From NCBI GenBank assembly GCA_035637995.1, contig DASRAV010000015.1, positions 62,001 through 126,000 on the forward strand: a DNA stretch of 64,000 nucleotides, in the 5' to 3' direction. Within the stretch, counting starts at the first letter, position 1; every line of letters starts with the position of its first letter. Origin of the DNA: Conexibacter sp035637995. Lineage in GTDB: Bacteria > Actinomycetota > Thermoleophilia > Solirubrobacterales > Solirubrobacteraceae. Shown piece by piece: positions 43,853 to 53,221 of the stretch. A program made the translations under genes and the position numbers. The notes below the pieces were generated by a model. The model searched no databases. It had not been told where the DNA came from and was given only the letters and a program-made list of their open reading frames with translations.

Positions 43853-44955
43853 GCTGCCGCCGCCACGGCGAGTATCGATCCCTCGGCGACCGCGAGCCGC
43901 GTCACTCCGGGCTCCGTCGCCCCCGGCACGTGGTCGAGGTCGGTCGTCGTGACGACGCTCTGCCCCCCGCCGTCGCGCAGCAGCGCCACGAGCCGCGCGC
44001 GGCGCTCGCCGTCGAGCTCGCTCATCACGTCGTCGAGCAGCATCACGGGCGTCGCGTTGCGCGTCGCGGCGATCGCCTCCCGCTCCGCGAGCAGCAGGGC
44101 GAGCAGGGCGAGACGCTGCTGGCCCTGCGAGCCGTAGGCGCGCAGCTCGCGGCCCTCGCGCGTGAGCGCGAGGTCGTCGCGATGCGGCCCATGCCCGCTG
44201 AAGCCGCGCTCGAGGTCGGACGCGTGGCGATCGGCCAGCTCCTGCGCAAGCTGCTCGGCGCTGTCCGCGCGCGAGCGCGGCCGATAGGCGACGGCCGGCT
44301 CGCCGTCGAGGCCGAGCGCATCGGCCCGCTCGGCGAAGCGCTCGGCGACTGCCGCGACTGCCGCGGAGCGATCCGCCATCAGCGCGATCCCGTGCTGCGC
44401 GAGCTCCCGATCCCAGGCTGACAGCGATGCGGCGGCGGCGTGGCCCGCCCGGATGCGTGCGAGCAGCGCGTTGCGCTGCGCGAGCGTCTGGGCATACGCG
44501 CGGCGCGTGGCGACGCGCGCGGGCCACAGCGCCGCCACGACCTGATCCACATGGGCGCGCCGCAGCGACGGCGTGCCCTTCACGAGCTCGAGCCGGTCGG
44601 GCAGGAAGACGCTGACCAGCGGCCGGCCGGGGGCGTCGAGCAGCCGCTCCACGCGCACGCCGTCGAGCATCATGCGCTTCGGCTGCCCGGACTCGAAGCC
44701 GACGCTCAGCTCGTGACGGCCATCCTCGGCCTCGGTCGTCACCTCGACGCGCGTGACGCGCTCGCCGAAGCGGATCAGCTCGCGCTCGTTCGTCGTGCGC
44801 GCGGAGCGGCCGGTGCAGCCGAAGTAGACCGCATCGAGCAGGTTCGTCTTGCCTGCCCCGTTGCGGCCCGTGACGACCGTGACGCCGGCGCCCAGCTCCA
44901 CCTCGGCCGCGGCGTAGCTGCGGAAGTCGCGCAGCGAGATGCGCACGATCCGCAC
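43849..44955 (-). CDS. recF: DNA replication and repair protein RecF
   Basis: 368 aa. SMC-like ATPase that loads RecA at gaps. ISLRDFRSYAAAEVEL, Walker A GRNGAGKTNLLDA (near 30-42), LSAWDRELAQHG in the middle, the SQGQQRLALLALLLAE signature and Walker B-type VMLLDDVMSELD. Lies 8 bp after dnaN in the dnaA-dnaN-recF order. Confidence 0.96.
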   Translation of the reverse strand: MRIVRISLRDFRSYAAAEVELGAGVTVVTGRNGAGKTNLLDAVYFGCTGRSARTTNERELIRFGERVTRVEVTTEAEDGRHELSVGFESGQPKRMMLDGVRVERLLDAPGRPLVSVFLPDRLELVKGTPSLRRAHVDQVVAALWPARVATRRAYAQTLAQRNALLARIRAGHAAAASLSAWDRELAQHGIALMADRSAAVAAVAERFAERADALGLDGEPAVAYRPRSRADSAEQLAQELADRHASDLERGFSGHGPHRDDLALTREGRELRAYGSQGQQRLALLALLLAEREAIAATRNATPVMLLDDVMSELDGERRARLVALLRDGGGQSVVTTTDLDHVPGATEPGVTRLAVAEGSILAVAAAA

Positions 44956-44963
44956 GGCGGCCT

Positions 44964-46073
44964 CTACACGTTCAGGCGAATCGGCATGATGAGGTAGAGG
45001 AAGCCGCCGTCGCCGGCCGCCTGGATCAGGCCGGGACGCAGCGGACTGATCAGCTTCAGCACGATGTCGCCGCCCTCCACCCCCTCGAGCCCGTCGCGCA
45101 GGAACTCCGGGTTGAAGCCGATCTCGAACGGCTCACCCTGGAAGGCCACCGGCAGCGCCTCCTGTGCCTCGCCGATGTCGGGCGTCTGCGCCGAGATCGT
45201 CAACTCGCCCGGCTGGAAGGACAGTCGCAGCGGCGCGTTCTTCTGCGCCAGCAGCGAGATGCGGCGCACGACGTCGGTCAGCTCCGCGCCGGCGATCGTC
45301 AGCTCGTGTTCATAGGCATCCGGCAGCAGCTGGCGGTAGTTCGGGAACTGGCCTTCGATCAACCGGGAGGAGAGCACCACGCCGGCGATCTGGAACACGA
45401 TCTGGTTCTGGCGCACGCCAACCACGAGCTCCGCGTCGTCGAGCTGCTGCACGAGTCGCGCCAGCTCCTGCAGGGCGCGCGCCGGTACGTTCGCCTCGAA
45501 GCCGCTCGCCAGCGGCTGCTCGAGCTGCGTCTCCTTCACGCTCAGGCGATAGGAGTCCGTGGCCACCATCCGCAGCTCGCGATCCGACGCTGAGACGAGG
45601 ATCCCGGTCAGGACCGGCCGCGTCTCGTCGCGCGAAGCCGAGTTGGCGACCCGCAGCACGGTCGCGACGAACGCCTGGGCGGGGACGCGGACGGTTCCGT
45701 CGCTGTCGGGCTCGGGGAACGGCGGGAAGTCCTCCGAGCGCAGCGTGCGGATGTGGAAGGTCGCATTGCCGGCGACGAGCTCGACGTCCTGCTCGGCTGC
45801 GCGCAACTCGAGCGACACCGATGGGCCGGAGAGCGAGCGCACCACATCCACGAGCAGGCGAGCGGGGAGGACAACCGAGCCCTCGCGCTCGATCTGAGCG
45901 GGGAGCGGGACCCGCAGGCCGACTTCGGTGTCCGTCGCTCGCAACTCGACGTGACCGTCGACGGCATGGATCTGCACGCCGGAGAGCGCCTGGATCGCGC
46001 CGCGGGTCGAGGCGACGCGGCTGACGGTCTGCAGTTGCGCGAGGAGCTCCTCGCGTGCGGCCGAAAGCTTCAC
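44964..46073 (-). CDS. dnaN: DNA polymerase III sliding clamp (beta subunit)
   Basis: 369 aa, GTG start with GAGG upstream. Three clamp domains of about 120 residues; RPVLTGILVSASDRELRMVATDSYRLS marks domain 2 and the C-terminus ends YLIMPIRLNV, the classic M-P-x-R end of clamps. Follows dnaA by 128 bp. Confidence 0.97.
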   Translation of the reverse strand: MKLSAAREELLAQLQTVSRVASTRGAIQALSGVQIHAVDGHVELRATDTEVGLRVPLPAQIEREGSVVLPARLLVDVVRSLSGPSVSLELRAAEQDVELVAGNATFHIRTLRSEDFPPFPEPDSDGTVRVPAQAFVATVLRVANSASRDETRPVLTGILVSASDRELRMVATDSYRLSVKETQLEQPLASGFEANVPARALQELARLVQQLDDAELVVGVRQNQIVFQIAGVVLSSRLIEGQFPNYRQLLPDAYEHELTIAGAELTDVVRRISLLAQKNAPLRLSFQPGELTISAQTPDIGEAQEALPVAFQGEPFEIGFNPEFLRDGLEGVEGGDIVLKLISPLRPGLIQAAGDGGFLYLIMPIRLNV

Positions 46074-46201
46074 GACGAATACCTCGAGTGGGGAGAGATC
46101 ATTGTCATAGGGGCAGTCAAGATGTGCACGGAAGCGTCAAATCGCCGCGTGATGCGGGGAAATGGCGCACATCAAAGGGTCGCAGCTGTGAAGAGAGTCT
46201 T

Positions 46202-47548
46202 TCAGGCACGGCGGTCGTCTCCGCCGTGCTGAAGCGTCGCGGTCACGTCCCGGACGACCTCGTAGGCCTCGGCGTCTGCGGCGATGCGCTGCGTCGCGCG
46301 GCGGCAGGCGTGGAGGACGGTCGTGTGGTTGCGTCCTCCGAAGGCGCGGCCGATGGCGGGCAGCGTCTCGTCCGTCAGCTCGCGTGCGAGGTACATCGCG
46401 ACCTGGCGGGCCCATGCGACGCGCGCGGTGCGGTCGGGAGAGCAGAGCGCTTCGGGAGAGACGCCGAGGCGCGCGGAGGTCGCACGCTGGATGGCTTCGA
46501 CGGTGCTGGTGGTGGGCGCACTGTGCGGGTAGAGGCCGTCGAGCACGTGAGTCACAAGCGATCGGTCGATCGGCCGACCCGTCAGCGATTGGAATGCGAC
46601 GACGCGGATGAGGGCGCCCTGTAGAGCGCGCACGTTCGTGGTGACCCGCTCGGCCAGCGGGAGGATCGCCTCCGGCTCGGCGAGTTCGACGCCGTCGTGC
46701 TGGACGCGCTTGCGCAGGATCGCCAGGCGCGTGGCGATGTCGGGCGGGCGGATGTCGCAGACGAGGCCGGACTCGAAGCGCTCGCGCAGCCGCTCGGCGA
46801 GCGCGCCCATGTCGCTCGGCATACGGTCGCACGTGACGACGAGCTGGCTGCCGGTCTCGTAGAGCGCGTTGAAGGTGTGGAAGAACTCCTCCTCGATCTT
46901 CGCCTTGCGCTCGAGGAACTGGACATCGTCGATCAGCAGGATGTCCGTGTCGCGGTAGCGACGCTTGAAGTCCTCGATCGAGGACGACTTGAGCGCGCCG
47001 ACGAAGTGGTTCGTGAACGCCTCGAGCGTCGTGTAGCGCACGGTGAGGCCATCGCCGTACTCGCCCACGTAGTTGGCGATCGCATGCAGGAGGTGCGTCT
47101 TGCCGAGACCCGGCGGGCCGTAGAGGAACAGCGGGTTGTAGGCCTGACCCGGCAGTTCGGCGACGGCAAGCGACGCGGCGTGGGCGAGGCGGTTGCCGTC
47201 GCCGATCACGAACTGGTCGAAGGTGTACTTCGGGTTGAACGCGTCGTTCGGGGTGTGCCCGCGGCGCCGGGGAACGGCGGCTCGGGACGGCTCCGGCGTC
47301 GTGCCCGGCGCGACGATCGCCACGGTGCTCGTGGGCCCGAGCACGGTGGCGGCGCACGTCTGCAGCACGCGCGAGAAGCGATCGGCGACCCAGGTTCGAA
47401 TCTCATCCGGAGCGGCGATGAGCAACCGGTCGCCGTCGAGCGCCTGCGCCGCGAGGGGCGCGAGCCAGAGGTGGTACGTGGAGTCCGTGACGACGCGCCG
47501 AAGCTCGGCTTGGATCTGGGACCAGGTGTGCTCGAGCTGGGGGGGCAC
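46202..47548 (-). CDS. dnaA: Chromosomal replication initiator DnaA
   Basis: 448 aa from the GTG at 47548; the frame is open a further 100 codons but that part is non-coding in character. Domain I (about 5-75) with WSQIQAELRRVVTDSTYHLWLAPL; domain II is short; AAA+ domain with Walker A GPPGLGKTHL (144-153), DILLIDDVQFLE and the IDD sensor motifs; domain IV with the DnaA-box reader GGRNHTTVLHACRR. No strong Shine-Dalgarno stands before the GTG (GGAG is 16 nt away), so the exact start is uncertain. Confidence 0.96.
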   Translation of the reverse strand: MPPQLEHTWSQIQAELRRVVTDSTYHLWLAPLAAQALDGDRLLIAAPDEIRTWVADRFSRVLQTCAATVLGPTSTVAIVAPGTTPEPSRAAVPRRRGHTPNDAFNPKYTFDQFVIGDGNRLAHAASLAVAELPGQAYNPLFLYGPPGLGKTHLLHAIANYVGEYGDGLTVRYTTLEAFTNHFVGALKSSSIEDFKRRYRDTDILLIDDVQFLERKAKIEEEFFHTFNALYETGSQLVVTCDRMPSDMGALAERLRERFESGLVCDIRPPDIATRLAILRKRVQHDGVELAEPEAILPLAERVTTNVRALQGALIRVVAFQSLTGRPIDRSLVTHVLDGLYPHSAPTTSTVEAIQRATSARLGVSPEALCSPDRTARVAWARQVAMYLARELTDETLPAIGRAFGGRNHTTVLHACRRATQRIAADAEAYEVVRDVTATLQHGGDDRRA

Positions 47549-47622
47549 AGGCGTCGTGGTACGACTCCTCGACGGAGGGAATTGCGGGATATAGAGGGGC
47601 AGCCGGCCCCGGCGGGGCGGCG

Positions 47623-47628
47623 AATATA
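47623..47628 (-). promoter_or_regulatory. -10 element for dnaA
   Basis: Minus strand TATATT (47628-47623), the most AT-rich hexamer in the rpmH-dnaA gap, 75 bp before the chosen GTG. No good -35 is 17 bp upstream. Confidence 0.4.
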
Positions 47629-47679
47629 GCAGCGAGCCGCTGGGTCGTTCCCGCCTACTTCCCGACCCCGACCTGCGAC

Positions 47680-47764
47680 TGTGCAAATCGCGGGAAAAAG
47701 TCCGTAGACAACCCTGAGACGAGCGAGCGCAACTGTCGATCGGGTGTGCAGAGCGTGTCGACAA
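47680..47764. other. Candidate oriC segment with degenerate DnaA boxes
   Basis: In the 278-bp dnaA-rpmH gap four 9-mers resemble DnaA boxes (TTGTCCACA in high-GC actinobacteria). Read on the minus strand they are ATTTGCACA (47688-47680), TTGTCTACG (47711-47703), CTCTGCACA (47753-47745) and TTGTCGACA (47764-47756). Only the last is one mismatch away. GGGAAAAAG at 47692 is a small AT-richer patch. The dnaA-dnaN gap, the usual oriC site, is only 128 bp and has no good box. Confidence 0.3.
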
Positions 47765-47793
47765 CCGCGCCGCGCCGCGCCGTCCCGCGCGCG

Positions 47794-47799
47794 TATACT
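47794..47799 (+). promoter_or_regulatory. -10 element for rpmH-rnpA operon
   Basis: TATACT followed by GGCCC, 27 bp before the rpmH ATG. The same TA-C/T-ACT plus GGCCC/GCCCC context precedes the HNH gene (37433) and the DUF151 gene (52663). No consensus -35. Confidence 0.55.
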
Positions 47800-47826
47800 G
47801 GCCCTCCCCGACGGGAATCGTGAGCC

Positions 47827-47961
47827 ATGAAACGCACCTATCAGCCAAAGAAGCGCAAGCGCGCCCGCGCGCACGGGTTCCGCACCCGCATGCAGACGAA
47901 GGCCGGACGGATGACGCTGAAGCGTCGCCGCTCCAAGGGCCGCAAGCGCCTCACCGTCTGA
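47827..47961 (+). CDS. rpmH: 50S ribosomal protein L34
   Basis: 44 aa: MKRTYQPKKRKRARAHGFRT begins the near-universal L34 sequence and SKGRKRLTV ends it. Basic, nearly all Lys/Arg. Missing from many gene calls because it is short. TGATG overlap with rnpA, the conserved rpmH-rnpA pair. Confidence 0.98.
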   Translation: MKRTYQPKKRKRARAHGFRTRMQTKAGRMTLKRRRSKGRKRLTV

Positions 47962-48368
47962 TGCCGGCCCGCCCGCCCGCGCGGCCGGGCGTTGCTGCCC
48001 GGCGAGGCAAGCGCGGGCGTCTGTCTCGCAGCGCGGAGTTCGACCGGGTCTTCCGACAGGGCCGTTCCCAGGGCAATCGCGCCCTGGTCCTCTACAGCTT
48101 CCCGCGCGGCGAGGAGGGGGAGCCGCGGCTCGGGCTGTCCGTCTCGCGCAAGGTCGGCGGGGCCGTCGACCGCAATCGCGTGAAACGACTGCTGCGCGAG
48201 GCGTTCGAGCTGGAGTCGCCCCGCCTGCCGGAAGGGTATGACGTCGTGCTCGTCGCGCGACCCGAAGCGCGCACGATCGCCGAGCGCGAAGGCCTCGACG
48301 GCATCCGCGCCGGCCTCGCCGAGCTGGTGGACCAACTGCGCGAGCGCCAGCAGGGCGAGGCGCGATGA
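47961..48368 (+). CDS. rnpA: Ribonuclease P protein component
   Basis: 135 aa. Helps the RNase P RNA process tRNA 5' ends. EFDRVFRQGRSQGNRALVLYS, GLSVSRKVGGAVDRNRVKRLLREAF (the RNR motif) and DVVLVARPEA are diagnostic. Coupled to rpmH upstream and yidD downstream (ATGA). Confidence 0.97.
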   Translation: MPARPPARPGVAARRGKRGRLSRSAEFDRVFRQGRSQGNRALVLYSFPRGEEGEPRLGLSVSRKVGGAVDRNRVKRLLREAFELESPRLPEGYDVVLVARPEARTIAEREGLDGIRAGLAELVDQLRERQQGEAR

Positions 48369-48628
48369 CGCTGCTGCGCCGCCTTGCGATCGCCCCGATC
48401 CGCTTCTATCAGCGTTTCGTCTCGCCGGGCCTTCCGCGGCGCTGCAAGTACGAGCCGACGTGCTCCGCCTACGCCGCGCAGTCCGTGCGAGAGTTCGGCA
48501 TACTGCGCGGGCTGGTGCTCGCGGGCTGGCGGCTGATGCGCTGCAATCCATGGAGTCACGGCGGGTACGACCCCGTCCACGACCAGCGTCTCTTCGCCGC
48601 CCCCCGACCGACCGCGCCGCGCGCCTGA
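48365..48628 (+). CDS. yidD: Membrane protein insertion efficiency factor YidD
   Basis: 87 aa. IRFYQRFVSPGLPRRCKYEPTCSAYA and GWRLMRCNPWSHGGYDPV are the YidD core with its conserved Cys residues. Peripheral helper of the YidC/Sec route, always beside rnpA and yidC. 10 bp before yidC. Confidence 0.97.
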   Translation: MTLLRRLAIAPIRFYQRFVSPGLPRRCKYEPTCSAYAAQSVREFGILRGLVLAGWRLMRCNPWSHGGYDPVHDQRLFAAPRPTAPRA

Positions 48629-48638
48629 GCTCATCCCC

Positions 48639-49538
48639 ATGCCCGTCGTCTTCGCCAACGTCCTGCAGCCGCTGATCGACGTCTGCGAGCAGGTCCTCCT
48701 CTTCTTCCACGACACCGTGGGAACGGGCTGGGGCTTCGCGATCATCCTGCTGACGATCACGGTGCGCATCTTCCTGCTGCCGCTCACGCTGCGCCAGGCG
48801 AAGTCCATGCAGCGCCTCCAGGTGCTCGCGCCGGAGATCAAGAAGATCCAGGCGAAGTACAAGGACGACAAGCAGCGCCAGCAGCAGGAGATGATGCGGT
48901 TCTACCAGGAGAACAAGGTCAACCCCCTGGCCTCCTGCCTGCCGCTCGTCGTCCAGTTCCCGTTCTTCATCGCGCTGTACTTCATGTTGCGCACCGATCT
49001 GCGCGCGGACATCTGCGGGCAGACGGCGAAGGCCTGCCACGACGCGACCGCTGCGCAGTTCGCGAGCGTGCCTGCGCTGCCCGGCAGCGAGAGCTTTCTC
49101 TTCATCCACGACCTGACGGCACCGGCGACGGGTGCGGCGCTCGTCGTGCTGATCATCCTCTACGTCGGCACGCAGCTCGCCTCGAGCGTCCTCAGCACGG
49201 CGGCGATGGACAAGAACCAGCGGATGCTCATGCTGGCGCTGCCGATCGTCTTCGTGACCTTCGTGATCCGCTTCCCGGCAGGCCTGATGGTGTACTGGAT
49301 CACGACGAACTCGTGGACGATCGTGCAGCAGCTGATCGTCAGGCGAACGGTCGGGCCGATCAGGCCGCCGGCGGGTGCTCCGGTGCCAGCCGGCGCGACC
49401 GCGATGGCCGGCGGCGGCGGAGACAAGCGTGCCGGGAAGCGTGCTGCGCCGGCGGCCAAAGGCTCCTCGAACGGCACGGCAACCACCGCACCGCCGTCGG
49501 CGCGCAAGAAGAAGAAGCGCACGGGGCGCCGGCGATGA
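48639..49538 (+). CDS. yidC: Membrane protein insertase YidC/Oxa1
   Basis: 299 aa. Inserts membrane proteins alone or with SecYEG. First core helix TGWGFAIILLTITVRIFLLPL (with the conserved Arg in the groove), then the charged hairpin RQAKSMQRLQVLAPEIKKIQAKYKDD, NPLASCLPLVVQFPFFIALY, and further helices to about 245. Basic C-terminal tail (KKKKRTGRRR). No lipoprotein Cys at the N-terminus. Overlaps jag by 4 bp. Confidence 0.97.
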   Translation: MPVVFANVLQPLIDVCEQVLLFFHDTVGTGWGFAIILLTITVRIFLLPLTLRQAKSMQRLQVLAPEIKKIQAKYKDDKQRQQQEMMRFYQENKVNPLASCLPLVVQFPFFIALYFMLRTDLRADICGQTAKACHDATAAQFASVPALPGSESFLFIHDLTAPATGAALVVLIILYVGTQLASSVLSTAAMDKNQRMLMLALPIVFVTFVIRFPAGLMVYWITTNSWTIVQQLIVRRTVGPIRPPAGAPVPAGATAMAGGGGDKRAGKRAAPAAKGSSNGTATTAPPSARKKKKRTGRRR

Positions 49539-50005
49539 GCCCCGTCGAGCCCAGCGAAGCCGCCGACCGCGTCCGCGAGCTGCTGGAGCGCATCCTCGAC
49601 GCGGTCGGCGTCGATGCGGAGATCGAGCTGTCCGAGACCGACGACGCGCTGACGGCGAATCTCGACGGCGAGGATCTGGGGCTGCTGATCGGCCGGCACG
49701 GGCAGACGATTGACGCGATCCAGCACATCGCCTACCGAATCGCCTACCAGGGCTCCGATGGACGCAAGCGCGTGACGGTCGACGCCGCCGGATATCGCGC
49801 GCGGCGGGCCGAGGTGCTGCAGCAGGACGCCGACGACGCCGCGGACGAGGCGCTGGAGACGGGGCGCCCCGTCGCTCTGGATGCGATGAACGCGGTCGAG
49901 CGCCGCGTCGTCCACGAATACCTGCGCGATCGCGACGGGATCGAGACGTACAGCGAGGGCGAGGAGCCCGATCGCCATCTGGTCGTTGCGCCGTCTCAAG
50001 CGTAG
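49535..50005 (+). CDS. jag: RNA-binding protein Jag/KhpB
   Basis: 156 aa. KH domain with LLIGRHGQTIDAIQHIAYRIAY (GxxG loop GRHG), then an R3H domain with ALDAMNAVERRVVHEYLRD. KhpB-type proteins affect cell elongation and small RNAs. The N-terminal Jag_N domain found in Firmicutes is missing, as is usual in actinobacteria. Confidence 0.95.
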   Translation: MSPVEPSEAADRVRELLERILDAVGVDAEIELSETDDALTANLDGEDLGLLIGRHGQTIDAIQHIAYRIAYQGSDGRKRVTVDAAGYRARRAEVLQQDADDAADEALETGRPVALDAMNAVERRVVHEYLRDRDGIETYSEGEEPDRHLVVAPSQA

Positions 50006-50035
50006 TTCGGCGCGCAATTCGTCGCAGAGCGCGTG

Positions 50036-50791
50036 GTGTTTCACGTGAAACATTCGTGCGATACGGCCGACGAGCGGAGTGCCCTCGTTGAGCGCTACGG
50101 CCTCGCATCGAACGCCGCATCGCAGTTGCGCGCGCTGCTCGACACGCTGGAGGCGGATCCGCACGCCCCGACGACGGTTCGGGATCCGCACGAGGCGGTC
50201 GACGTCCACCTCGCCGACTCGCTCGTGGCGCTGGAGCTGCCGGACGTACGGGATGCCTGTGCGCTTGCGGACCTCGGCGCCGGCGCCGGCTTCCCGGGTC
50301 TCGCGCTTGCCGTCGCGTTGCCATCCGCGGCGGTGACGCTCGTGGAGAGCAACGCGCGCAAGTGTGACTTCATCCGCAAGGCCGCCGCCGCGGCCGGACT
50401 TCGGAACGTCCAGGTGGTGGCCGAGCGCGCCGAGTCGTGGGCCGAGGGCGTCGGGCGCTGCGACGTCGTGACCGCGCGGGCGTTGGCGCCGCTCGCTGTG
50501 ATCGCCGAGTACGCGGCACCGCTGCTGCGCGACCGCGGGGTCGTCGTCGCGTGGAAGGGGCGCCGTGAGCGCGACGAGGAGCAGGCTGCGTCCCGGGCCG
50601 CGGCCGAGCTCGGGCTCGAGCTCGAGCTGGTGGTTCCCGTTGCCCCGTACACGGGCGCTGCGCACCGTCATCTGCACGTGCTGCGCAAGGTCGCACCGAC
50701 GCCCGAGCGCTTCCCGCGCCGGCCCGGCAGCGCGAGGAAACGCCCGCTCGGAGCGGGGAAGAGGGCGACCTCCGACCGTGCGCGCGACTAA
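50036..50791 (+). CDS. rsmG: 16S rRNA (guanine527-N7)-methyltransferase RsmG
   Basis: About 251 aa from the GTG at 50036 (a GTG at 50033 is equally possible). SAM-binding motif LADLGAGAGFPGLALA near residue 85, then VTLVESNARKCDFIRKAA and DVVTARALAPLAVIAEYA. Modifies G527 of 16S rRNA; loss gives streptomycin resistance. Its first codons (VFHVKH) are formed by the parS site. Lies between jag and parA as in most bacteria. Confidence 0.93.
   Translation: MFHVKHSCDTADERSALVERYGLASNAASQLRALLDTLEADPHAPTTVRDPHEAVDVHLADSLVALELPDVRDACALADLGAGAGFPGLALAVALPSAAVTLVESNARKCDFIRKAAAAAGLRNVQVVAERAESWAEGVGRCDVVTARALAPLAVIAEYAAPLLRDRGVVVAWKGRRERDEEQAASRAAAELGLELELVVPVAPYTGAAHRHLHVLRKVAPTPERFPRRPGSARKRPLGAGKRATSDRARD
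50037..50052. other. parS centromere site
   Basis: TGTTTCACGTGAAACA, a perfect 16-bp parS palindrome, inside the first codons of rsmG and about 750 bp from parA. ParB nucleates here for chromosome segregation. It is the only copy I see in the window; others may lie outside. Confidence 0.97.
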
Positions 50792-50801
50792 CGTGGGCGC
50801 C

Positions 50802-51552
<751 letters not shown>

Positions 51553-51560
<8 letters not shown>

Positions 51561-52419
51561 GGCACGTGGCATGGGCCGCGGCCTCGCCGCCATTCTCTCG
51601 GCTGCGCCCAAGGACGGGGCGGAGGAGTTGCGCACCATTCCGATCGAGCTGATCGGGCCCAGCCCGCATCAGCCGCGCAAGCGCTTCGACGAGGAGGCGC
51701 TGGCCGCGCTGGCCTCCTCGCTGGAGGCGCGCGGCGTGCTGCAGCCGGTGCTGGTGCGGCCGCTGGCTGGGGGCCGCTACGAGCTGATCGCCGGCGAGCG
51801 CCGCTGGCGCGCCGCGGGACTCGCGGGGCTCGAGCAGATCCCCGCGATCGTCCGCCACGACGACGATGCCGCGTCGCTCGAGCTCGCGGTGATCGAGAAC
51901 ATGGCCCGCGAGGACCTCAACCCGGTCGAGGAGGCGCGCGCCTGCGCCGCGCTCGCCGATGAGCTCGGCCTCACGCGCGAGGAGATCGGCAAGCGCATCG
52001 GCCGCAGCCGCGTGGCGGTCTCGAACCTCGTGCGCCTGCTCGACCTGCCCGACGATGCGCTCGATTTGCTGGAGCGAGGCGAGCTGAGCGAGGGCCACGG
52101 CCGCGCGCTGCTGCTGGCCCACGATCACGACGCCCGCCGCGGCCTCGCCCGCGCTGCCGCGACCGCCGGTTGGACGGTGCGCGAGCTGGAGCGCCGCGCG
52201 CGCAGCGCCGGCGAGCCCACGCCTCGGCGCGCACGCGCGCCGGTCCATCCCGACCAGGAGGCGGCCGCGGCGCAGATCGCCGACGCCTTCAGCGGGGCGC
52301 TCGGCACCGACGTCCGCGTCGCGCCGCACGGCGACGGCTACCGTCTCCAGCTGGCGTTCGAGACGGTCGACGAGGCGCTTGAGCTCGCCCGCCGCCTCGG
52401 CATCCGCGCGGTCGTCTGA
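51553..52419 (+). CDS. parB: Chromosome partitioning protein ParB (Spo0J)
   Basis: 288 aa. CTPase N-domain with LIGPSPHQPRKRFDEEAL and GERRWRAAGLAG (the box that contacts CTP and phosphate), then VIENMAREDLNPVEEA and an HTH EEIGKRIGRSRVAVSNLVRLLDLP that reads parS, and a C-terminal dimer domain from about residue 230. Start overlaps parA by 8 bp. Confidence 0.96.
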
Positions 52420-52460
52420 GGCCTTCGGCGGCTCACGCCGACACCCCGTGCCCGTGCCGC

Positions 52461-52466
52461 TAGAAT
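52461..52466 (+). promoter_or_regulatory. -10 element for tRNA-Ile
   Basis: TAGAAT, 10 bp before the tRNA 5' end. No clear -35 in the 40 bp upstream. Confidence 0.5.
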
Positions 52467-52476
52467 CGCCACTCCC

Positions 52477-52550
<74 letters not shown>

Positions 52551-52662
52551 CTGAAGTGCTGCGGACCGCAGGAGTGCCCGGTCGGCGTGCGGATCTCCCC
52601 CCGACCCCACGATCGTCCGTGAACGGGGCCCGACGCCGCAGAACGCTGGCGAAACGCGCGCC

Positions 52663-52668
52663 TATACT
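52663..52668 (+). promoter_or_regulatory. -10 element for the DUF151 gene
   Basis: TATACT followed by TGCCCC, 29 bp before the chosen GTG start; same context as the rpmH -10. Confidence 0.5.
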
Positions 52669-52697
52669 TGCCCCTCGTCCCGATCCAGGAGCAGTCC

Positions 52698-53186
52698 GTG
52701 CAGGAGATGGTCATCTACGGCGTGAGCTTCGACATGGTCGGCAAGCAGCCGATCGTGCTGCTCAAGACCGTCGACAGCAACAAGTTCCTGCCGATCTGGA
52801 TCGGCCATCCGGAGGCCGCGGCGATCCTGATGAAGCTGCAGGGCGCGAGCACGCCGCGGCCGATGACGCACGACCTGCTCTCCGCGGTCCTCACTGAGCT
52901 GGAGATCAACTGCACGCGCGTGGCGGTCACCGAGCTGCGCGAGAACACCTTCTACGCGTCGATCACGCTCACCGTGAACGGCAAGGAGCTGGAGATCGAC
53001 TCGCGCCCGAGCGACGCGCTCGCGCTCGCCGTGCGCGCCGGCGCGCCCATCTTCGCGGCCGAGGAGGTGATCGCCGAGTCGGCGATCGAGTTCGAACACG
53101 AGGTCGAGGACACCGAGGAGGTCGTCGAGAAGTTCAAGGACTTCCTCGACCAGGTCACCCCCGAGGACTTCGCCGGCGACAGCTGA
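52698..53186 (+). CDS. Bifunctional nuclease-domain protein (DUF151)
   Basis: 162 aa from the GTG at 52698, 6 nt after AGGAG; the frame is open 10 codons further up but crosses the promoter. VQEMVIYGVSFD, PIVLLKTVDSNKFLPIWIGHPEA, LRENTFYASITL and DSRPSDALALAVRAGAPIF are the BFN/DUF151 core. Nuclease activity is reported for plant members; the bacterial role is unknown. Acidic C-terminus. Confidence 0.92.
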   Translation: MQEMVIYGVSFDMVGKQPIVLLKTVDSNKFLPIWIGHPEAAAILMKLQGASTPRPMTHDLLSAVLTELEINCTRVAVTELRENTFYASITLTVNGKELEIDSRPSDALALAVRAGAPIFAAEEVIAESAIEFEHEVEDTEEVVEKFKDFLDQVTPEDFAGDS

Positions 53187-53221
53187 GCCGCCGCGCCCGG
53201 CCGGTCCCGCTTCGGTTTCCC

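Noticed and set aside
41222..44137. A 971-codon plus-strand open frame over gyrB and recF
   Set aside because: Shadow of gyrB/recF in a high-GC genome; no start signal and biased Leu/Arg/Val composition.
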